This document shows, one piece after another, positions 33,594 through 37,767 of a stretch of DNA of 37,767 bases. Every line of letters starts with the position of its first letter. Within the stretch, counting starts at the first letter, position 1. The DNA is from an uncultured Lachnospiraceae bacterium (GTDB lineage Bacteria > Bacillota > Clostridia > Lachnospirales > Lachnospiraceae). The DNA lies in assembly GCA_948794795.1 (NCBI GenBank), contig CAQGLR010000039.1, positions 1 through 37,767 of the forward strand, given 5' to 3'. A model generated the notes under the pieces. It saw only the letters and a list, made by a program, of their open reading frames with translations, had not been told where the DNA came from and searched no databases. Position numbers and translations under genes: made by a program.

Positions 33594-34523
33594 ATGGATA
33601 TAAAACAGATAATTGGAATAATTATTATTGTGTTATTATTTATAATTGTTATTATTTTGTCTGTTTTATTAATAAGCTTTAAAATACAGATAAAGAAAGT
33701 TACAAATAAACTTAAAATAATTCTTGAAGATGGAACAAAAGAACTTGTAACTATTTCATTAGGTGATAAATGTCTGGAAAACCTGGCAGAAATAATAAAT
33801 GATATTTTAATAAAATATAGCAGACAGCTTATAGATATTAAAAGGCAGGAGAATATATTAAAAGAAAATATTGCCTGCCTTTCACATGATTTGCGTACAC
33901 CATTAACATCTATTAAGGGATATCTTAAACTTATGAAAAATTCTCCTAGTGATAAAATACCAGAATATATAAATGTGCTGGATAAAAAGGCTTTCCGTCT
34001 TGGAAGGTTTATAGAAGATTATTACCAGATTTCACTTCTTGACAATAATAATTATTCTTTTGAATATGAAACTATTGATATATGCAGTCTTTTAACAGAG
34101 ATATTGTTAGAGAATTATGCACTGTTTAAAGAAAAAACTATTTCACCTGTAATAGATATTCCAGATGGAATAGTTTATATTTATTCAGATAAAACTGCAT
34201 GTATCCGCATAATACAAAATTTACTTTTTAATGCACTGGATAAAACTTCTGGTGGAATTGATATCCAGCTTGTAAAAGAATATAGTAAAATATGCCTTGT
34301 TGTAAGAAACCCAGTAAATGCTTCTGTAATACCTTGTACTAGCAGGGTATTTGACAGGTTTTATATGGAAGACGGGACACTTGGGAACGGACATTCAGGC
34401 CAGGGTTTGTATATTGTTAAAAAGCTTTTAACAGAAATGGGGTGTGAAGAGCCAGCAGCAAGTATCAGTGATAATTGCTTTTCAATTTATGTAAAGTGGA
34501 AGATAACAGGCAGGGGGTTTTAG
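33594..34523 (+). CDS. sensor histidine kinase with divergent G1 box
   Basis: A 309-residue kinase with one strongly hydrophobic N-terminal helix (about 6-30) and almost no extracellular part. The phospho-acceptor His98 lies in CLSHDLRTPLTSIKGYL and an N-box in RIIQNLLFNAL. The G1 position reads VVRNPVNASV rather than the usual DxGxG; the F-box (VFDRFYMED) and G2 box (GHSGQGLYIV) are present. This G1 pattern is seen in small kinases paired with peptide-exporter ABC genes. GGGAG lies 8 bases before the ATG. It follows the permease gene by 30 bases and should phosphorylate the regulator at 31069. With so little sensor domain, it probably relies on the membrane or the transporter for sensing. 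Confidence 0.88.
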   Translation: MDIKQIIGIIIIVLLFIIVIILSVLLISFKIQIKKVTNKLKIILEDGTKELVTISLGDKCLENLAEIINDILIKYSRQLIDIKRQENILKENIACLSHDLRTPLTSIKGYLKLMKNSPSDKIPEYINVLDKKAFRLGRFIEDYYQISLLDNNNYSFEYETIDICSLLTEILLENYALFKEKTISPVIDIPDGIVYIYSDKTACIRIIQNLLFNALDKTSGGIDIQLVKEYSKICLVVRNPVNASVIPCTSRVFDRFYMEDGTLGNGHSGQGLYIVKKLLTEMGCEEPAASISDNCFSIYVKWKITGRGF

Positions 34524-34544
34524 AAACCAGGCATTACAATTATT

Positions 34545-35033
34545 TTAAATATTTTCTATTAGTTCTTTAGCTTTTTTACCACTTATATGTTTAATAGAAA
34601 GGCAAAGTATACAGAAATTTTTCCATCCATGTTCTATTTCTGCCTGGCGGCTGGTTTCACTTTCCAATGGTGCATATTTAGCCGCTAGTTTAGTTATTGC
34701 TTCCATTTTTTCTTTATTATTATCTAATATATTTATTTCTCCAAATACAGTTACACTTTTAAAATATGTAGTATACTTCTGTGGTACTACAATATCCTGG
34801 CATATTATACAAAAAGAAGCTTTAGGGTTTCTTTTAACTGCATCTATTTTATGTCCTTCATTGGCACTGTGGAAATAAATCCTGTTATTGTCATATACAT
34901 AACTTAATGGCACTGTGTAAGGGTATCCGTTATCACCAGATACAGCAAGTACACCAGAAGTTCCATTATTTAAAATATCTTCACACTCACTGTCAGTTAA
35001 TAATTGTCTTTTTCTTCTCATTTCACGGAACAT
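34545..35033 (-). CDS. NimA-like pyridoxamine 5'-phosphate oxidase-family flavoprotein
   Basis: A 162-residue split-barrel protein. The start (MFREMRRKRQLLTDSECEDI) and the motif GYPYTVPLSYVYDNNRIYFH, then SANEGHKIDAVKRNPKASF, match the FMN-binding family that includes 5-nitroimidazole reductase NimA and many uncharacterised relatives common in anaerobes. It probably binds FMN or a related cofactor; substrate unknown. GGAGG lies 8 bases upstream on the minus strand. It converges on the kinase gene with only 21 bases between the stops, and diverges from the MFS gene. Confidence 0.88.
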   Translation of the reverse strand: MFREMRRKRQLLTDSECEDILNNGTSGVLAVSGDNGYPYTVPLSYVYDNNRIYFHSANEGHKIDAVKRNPKASFCIICQDIVVPQKYTTYFKSVTVFGEINILDNNKEKMEAITKLAAKYAPLESETSRQAEIEHGWKNFCILCLSIKHISGKKAKELIENI

Positions 35034-35060
35034 ATATATCCTCCATTCAAAAGTTTGTTT

Positions 35061-35099
35061 TATTGGGTTTATATAGTAAAAAAGTTATAAAATCCAATA
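35061..35099 (-). promoter_or_regulatory. minus-strand promoter with inverted-repeat operator candidate
   Basis: TATTGGGTTTATATA (35061-35075) and TATAAAATCCAATA (35086-35099) form an inverted repeat. On the minus strand TTGGAT (35096-35091) and TATAAA (35073-35068), 17 bases apart, make a promoter for the flavoprotein gene; each half of the repeat covers one promoter box. Confidence 0.5.
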
Positions 35100-35164
35100 A
35101 AATAGATAACCAATTTAAAAATCTTTAATATTATATATTATATTTCATTAAATACTGTTTTGTC

Positions 35165-35178
35165 TATTGGGTTATATA
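35165..35178 (+). promoter_or_regulatory. third copy of the TATTGGGTT motif, upstream of the MFS gene
   Basis: TATTGGGTTATATA differs from the copy at 35061 by one missing T. It lies 85 bases before the MFS start, so one regulator could govern both divergent genes. No good plus-strand promoter was identified in this gap. Confidence 0.4.
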
Positions 35179-35249
35179 CATCTTTTATAAGAAATACAAG
35201 TCTAGGTTAATTATACCATAAAATCGGGAAAGTGAAAGGAATAAAAAAT

Positions 35250-36419
35250 ATGATACATTTGCTTTTAATAATTATTTATCTTGCATTTATCAGCATGGGA
35301 CTGCCTGATTCACTGCTTGGTTCAGCATGGCCGGTTATGTATAAAGAATTTGGCACACCTGTTTCATATGCAGGAATTATTTCCATGATTATTGCTGCTG
35401 GCACAATTATTTCAAGCCTGCAGAGCAGCAGGCTGGTAAGGTGGCTTGGTACGGGGGGACTTACAGCTGCCAGTGTGGTTACAACAGCGGCTGCCCTTAT
35501 TGGTTTTTCTTTTAGCCATTCTTTTGGGATATTGTGTTTATGGGCGGTTCCTTATGGTCTTGGTGCAGGCAGTGTAGATGCTTCATTAAATAATTATATT
35601 GCATTGCATTTTCCAAGCAGGCATATGAACTGGCTTCATTGTATGTGGGGGCTTGGTGCTTCGGCAGGACCATATATTATGGGATATGTACTTACAGGCG
35701 GGCAGGGATGGAATATGGGATACAAGTATATTGGAATATTGCAGATAATGCTTTCAGGAATTTTAATAGTAAGCCTTCCTCTCTGGAACCAGGATAATGG
35801 TGATGGGACCGGACCAGATAGTGGTGGCTCTGGCAGTACACCGCTTTCTCTTAGGGAGATTATTAAAATTCCTGGGTCAAAAGAAATAATGGTTACATTT
35901 TTTTGTTATTGTGCACTGGAACAGACAACTGGTTTGTGGGCTGGAAGTTATCTTGTATTGGACAGGGGATGGCAGGCAGAGTCTGCAGCAGGATATGCAG
36001 GTTTGTTTTTTGTAGGTATTACTGCTGGCAGGGCATTAAGTGGTTTTTTATCAATTAAGTTAAGTGATATAAAAATGATACGTCTGGGACAAATAATTGC
36101 ATTTGTGGGTATCCTTATGCTTTTTATTCCATTTGGAAGGATAACACCGCTTATAGGCCTTGTTTTAACAGGGTTTGGATGTGCACCTGTATATCCATGT
36201 ATTATACATTCTACCCCACAACATTTTGGTACAGATAATTCACAGTCTATGATAGGGGCACAGATGGCAGCCGCATATGCGGGAACATGTTTTATGCCTC
36301 TTTTATTCGGGCTTGCAGCGAACCATTTAGATGCCTCGTTATTTCCATTTTATCTTATATTAATACTGTTTATAATGGTAATTATGCATGAATCAGCACT
36401 GAAAAGATGTAAGAATTAG
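35250..36419 (+). CDS. major facilitator superfamily transporter
   Basis: A 389-residue membrane transporter with about 12 hydrophobic segments. I prefer ATG 35250 because AAAGGA lies 9 bases upstream; a GTG at 35232 is in frame but overlaps no ribosome site. Motifs include SMGLPDSLLGSAWPVMYKEF near the N-terminus, AVPYGLGAGSVDASLNNYIA and HMNWLHCMWGLGASAGP, which recur in a clostridial MFS group related to FucP/sugar and small-molecule carriers. A hydrophilic Gly/Asp-rich loop (NQDNGDGTGPDSGGSG) separates the two halves. Substrate unknown. It is transcribed divergently from the flavoprotein gene and may share its regulation. Confidence 0.88.
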   Translation: MIHLLLIIIYLAFISMGLPDSLLGSAWPVMYKEFGTPVSYAGIISMIIAAGTIISSLQSSRLVRWLGTGGLTAASVVTTAAALIGFSFSHSFGILCLWAVPYGLGAGSVDASLNNYIALHFPSRHMNWLHCMWGLGASAGPYIMGYVLTGGQGWNMGYKYIGILQIMLSGILIVSLPLWNQDNGDGTGPDSGGSGSTPLSLREIIKIPGSKEIMVTFFCYCALEQTTGLWAGSYLVLDRGWQAESAAGYAGLFFVGITAGRALSGFLSIKLSDIKMIRLGQIIAFVGILMLFIPFGRITPLIGLVLTGFGCAPVYPCIIHSTPQHFGTDNSQSMIGAQMAAAYAGTCFMPLLFGLAANHLDASLFPFYLILILFIMVIMHESALKRCKN

Positions 36420-36432
36420 AAATGTTGTCAGG

Positions 36433-36469
36433 GTGTGTCTGGAATTTTGGAAGTGGATTCCAGGCACAC
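36433..36469 (+). terminator. hairpin after the MFS gene, no T-tract
   Basis: GTGTGTCTGGAAT (36433-36445) pairs with ATTCCAGGCACAC (36457-36469) with one wobble pair. It lies 13 bases after the stop, where a terminator is expected, but lacks a T-run. The remaining stretch to 36716 is A+T-rich and shows nothing else I can name. Confidence 0.5.
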
Positions 36470-36716
36470 TATTGGATAAAATATATTGCTAATTTATATT
36501 ATTAGAAATATTCTGAAAAGTATTATCTGTGAGGAAGATTTAGTAATGGTATATTTTAAAACCAGCATGGCTGTATATATTACATTAAGAATATGTATAC
36601 ATAGAAAGCCTGATAATTTATAATACGGAAATGGAAAATAAATATTATACATCATGCCAGATATTTATATTATTAGTAAATATTATAATATTAATTTGGA
36701 AGGAAAGGGATATATT

Positions 36717-37571
36717 ATGGAACGTTTTATTACAGAGGAAATGCTTTTAAAATACCGGGAACATTTATATGAGGAAGAAAAACCAGAATCTACAGTTAAG
36801 AAATATATGCGTGATTTAAGGAAACTGGCTGGATATATGGCTGGCAGGGAGGTTACAAAGAAGCTGGTTGCAGGGTATAAAAAGTACCTTAAAGAGAAAA
36901 AGGGATATAAACTGACAAGTATTAATTCATTTCTGGTAGCAGCAAACCGTTTTTTTGAATACCTGGGATGGTATGATATGAAGGTGAGGACTTACCGTAT
37001 ACAGAAGGAGGTGTTTGTGCCAGAAAGCAGAAATTTATCAAAAGCGGAGTATAAAAGGCTTGTCAAGGCAGCGCTTAATAAGGGGAAGAAAAGGCTTGCA
37101 ATGATTATACAGACTGTATGCGCAACAGGTATGAGGATAAGTGAACTGGCTTGTGTTACATTTGAAAGTGTAGCAGAAGGAGTTGTAGAAATCTATTGCA
37201 AAGGTAAACAGAGGATTATACTGCTTCCAGGGAAGCTTAGGAAGAAACTCCAGAGGTATATAAAAGAAAACAGGATTGTTTCAGGTGTTGTATTCTGTAC
37301 TTCTGGTGGTAAGGCAGTAGACAGGAGTAACATCTGGAAAGAAATGAAGCTTATTGGTGAAGAGGCAGGGATATATAGGGGGAAGGTTTTCCCACACAAC
37401 CTGCGGCACTTGTTTGCAAAGGAGTTTTATGCGGCTGGGAAAGATATAGCAAAGCTTGCAGATGTGCTTGGGCATAGTAATATCGAAACTACAAGGGGAT
37501 ATATAAAGTCAACAAGTACTGAACACCAGAAGCTGCTTAACAGGATGGGGCTTGTATTGGAAAGTGCCTGA
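36717..37571 (+). CDS. tyrosine recombinase / XerC-D-like integrase
   Basis: From ATG 36717 (preceded by GGAAGGAAAGGGA) the protein has 284 residues; an in-frame ATG at 36654 lacks a ribosome site. An N-terminal SAM-like core-binding domain (about 1-95) precedes the catalytic domain. The catalytic set is complete: Arg140 in ATGMRISEL, Lys in the KGKQR beta-hairpin (about 164), His227 and Arg230 in HNLRH, His253 in LGHSNIETT and nucleophile Tyr262 in RGYIK. It resembles the compact stand-alone integrases common in Lachnospiraceae rather than phage integrases (no Arm-binding domain). No excisionase, relaxase or attachment repeats were seen nearby. It could act in dimer resolution, inversion of a nearby segment, or belong to an element extending past the right edge. 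Confidence 0.92.
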   Translation: MERFITEEMLLKYREHLYEEEKPESTVKKYMRDLRKLAGYMAGREVTKKLVAGYKKYLKEKKGYKLTSINSFLVAANRFFEYLGWYDMKVRTYRIQKEVFVPESRNLSKAEYKRLVKAALNKGKKRLAMIIQTVCATGMRISELACVTFESVAEGVVEIYCKGKQRIILLPGKLRKKLQRYIKENRIVSGVVFCTSGGKAVDRSNIWKEMKLIGEEAGIYRGKVFPHNLRHLFAKEFYAAGKDIAKLADVLGHSNIETTRGYIKSTSTEHQKLLNRMGLVLESA

Positions 37572-37721
37572 AAGTATAGGATATATTTTGTAAAAGAATG
37601 TAAACTATCTTGGTATATGTTGTAGCAGGCTGTGTATATTGTTTGCAGATTAAAATATTATTTTAATATTTAATGGAACAAATAATAAATAATTAATACA
37701 AGAAGCAGGATAAATAATTTT

Positions 37722-37755
37722 TAAAAATATAAAAAAGCCTGTGTTTACCAGGCTT
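37722..37755 (-). terminator. terminator for a minus-strand gene beyond the right edge
   Basis: AAGCCTG (37735-37741) pairs with CAGGCTT (37749-37755). Read on the minus strand the stem is followed by TTTT-rich sequence (37734-37722), while the plus strand has no T-run. It therefore ends a transcript coming from the right. Between the recombinase stop and this site I see only A+T-rich DNA. Confidence 0.7.
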
Positions 37756-37767
37756 AAGGGAATACAA

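Noticed and set aside
37653..37671. AAATATTA-TTT-TAATATTT palindrome as a recombinase core site
   Set aside because: It is pure A/T in A/T-rich DNA, and no second copy was found on the other side of the recombinase gene.

Overview
The window looks like chromosomal DNA of a low-GC, anaerobic Firmicute, most likely a fibre-degrading Lachnospiraceae relative. The signs are strong AGGAGG-type ribosome binding sites, A+T-rich gaps with TTGACA/TATAAT-type promoters, a LicT/GlcT antiterminator next to glucose PTS genes, a YesL-family protein in a sugar operon, and phosphorolytic cellobiose use. TGA ends several intact genes, so the code is standard. I see no rRNA, tRNA, CRISPR array, IS transposase or phage genes. 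These assignments come from reading the sequence; no database was searched.

Layout. 1-2739 (minus): the 5' 913 codons of a very large unrecognised protein that runs off the left edge. 2918-3161: a promoter followed by a highly structured, self-terminating RNA of about 210 nt (6S-like or another structured ncRNA). 3352-7908: a membrane hybrid histidine kinase, a stand-alone receiver protein and a subtilisin-family protease. 8065-9078: a LacI-family regulator. 9086-9360: a stacked set of terminators, with a candidate minus-strand small RNA between them.

9526-23152 is one long apparent sugar operon: promoter, 250-nt structured leader, solute-binding lipoprotein, two permeases, GH130 phosphorylase, a single-pass membrane protein, YesL-like protein, a GH94 phosphorylase of unknown specificity, cellobiose phosphorylase, and a secreted GH5 endoglucanase with two CBM17/28-like modules. 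The enzyme outside the cell would release oligosaccharides, the ABC transporter would import them, and the phosphorylases would split them to sugar-1-phosphates. However, the binding-protein gene has an in-frame TGA directly after its lipobox cysteine, and the first permease gene is frameshifted. As read, the importer is broken while every enzyme gene is intact.

23287-28588 is a general PTS operon: consensus promoter, RAT antiterminator site overlapping a terminator, antiterminator gene, glucose EIICBA, HPr, a strong hairpin, and Enzyme I. A chemotaxis receptor follows (29047-30732). 30808-34523 is a regulated module: a promoter overlapped by two CG-centred palindromes, a leader terminator, OmpR-type regulator, LanFEG/BcrA-type ABC exporter (E-loop ATPase plus ABC-2 permease) and histidine kinase, probably for peptide-antibiotic sensing or immunity. 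The right end holds a convergent flavin-binding NimA-like gene, a divergent MFS transporter with shared repeated motifs between them, a lone tyrosine recombinase, and a terminator belonging to a minus-strand gene beyond the right edge.
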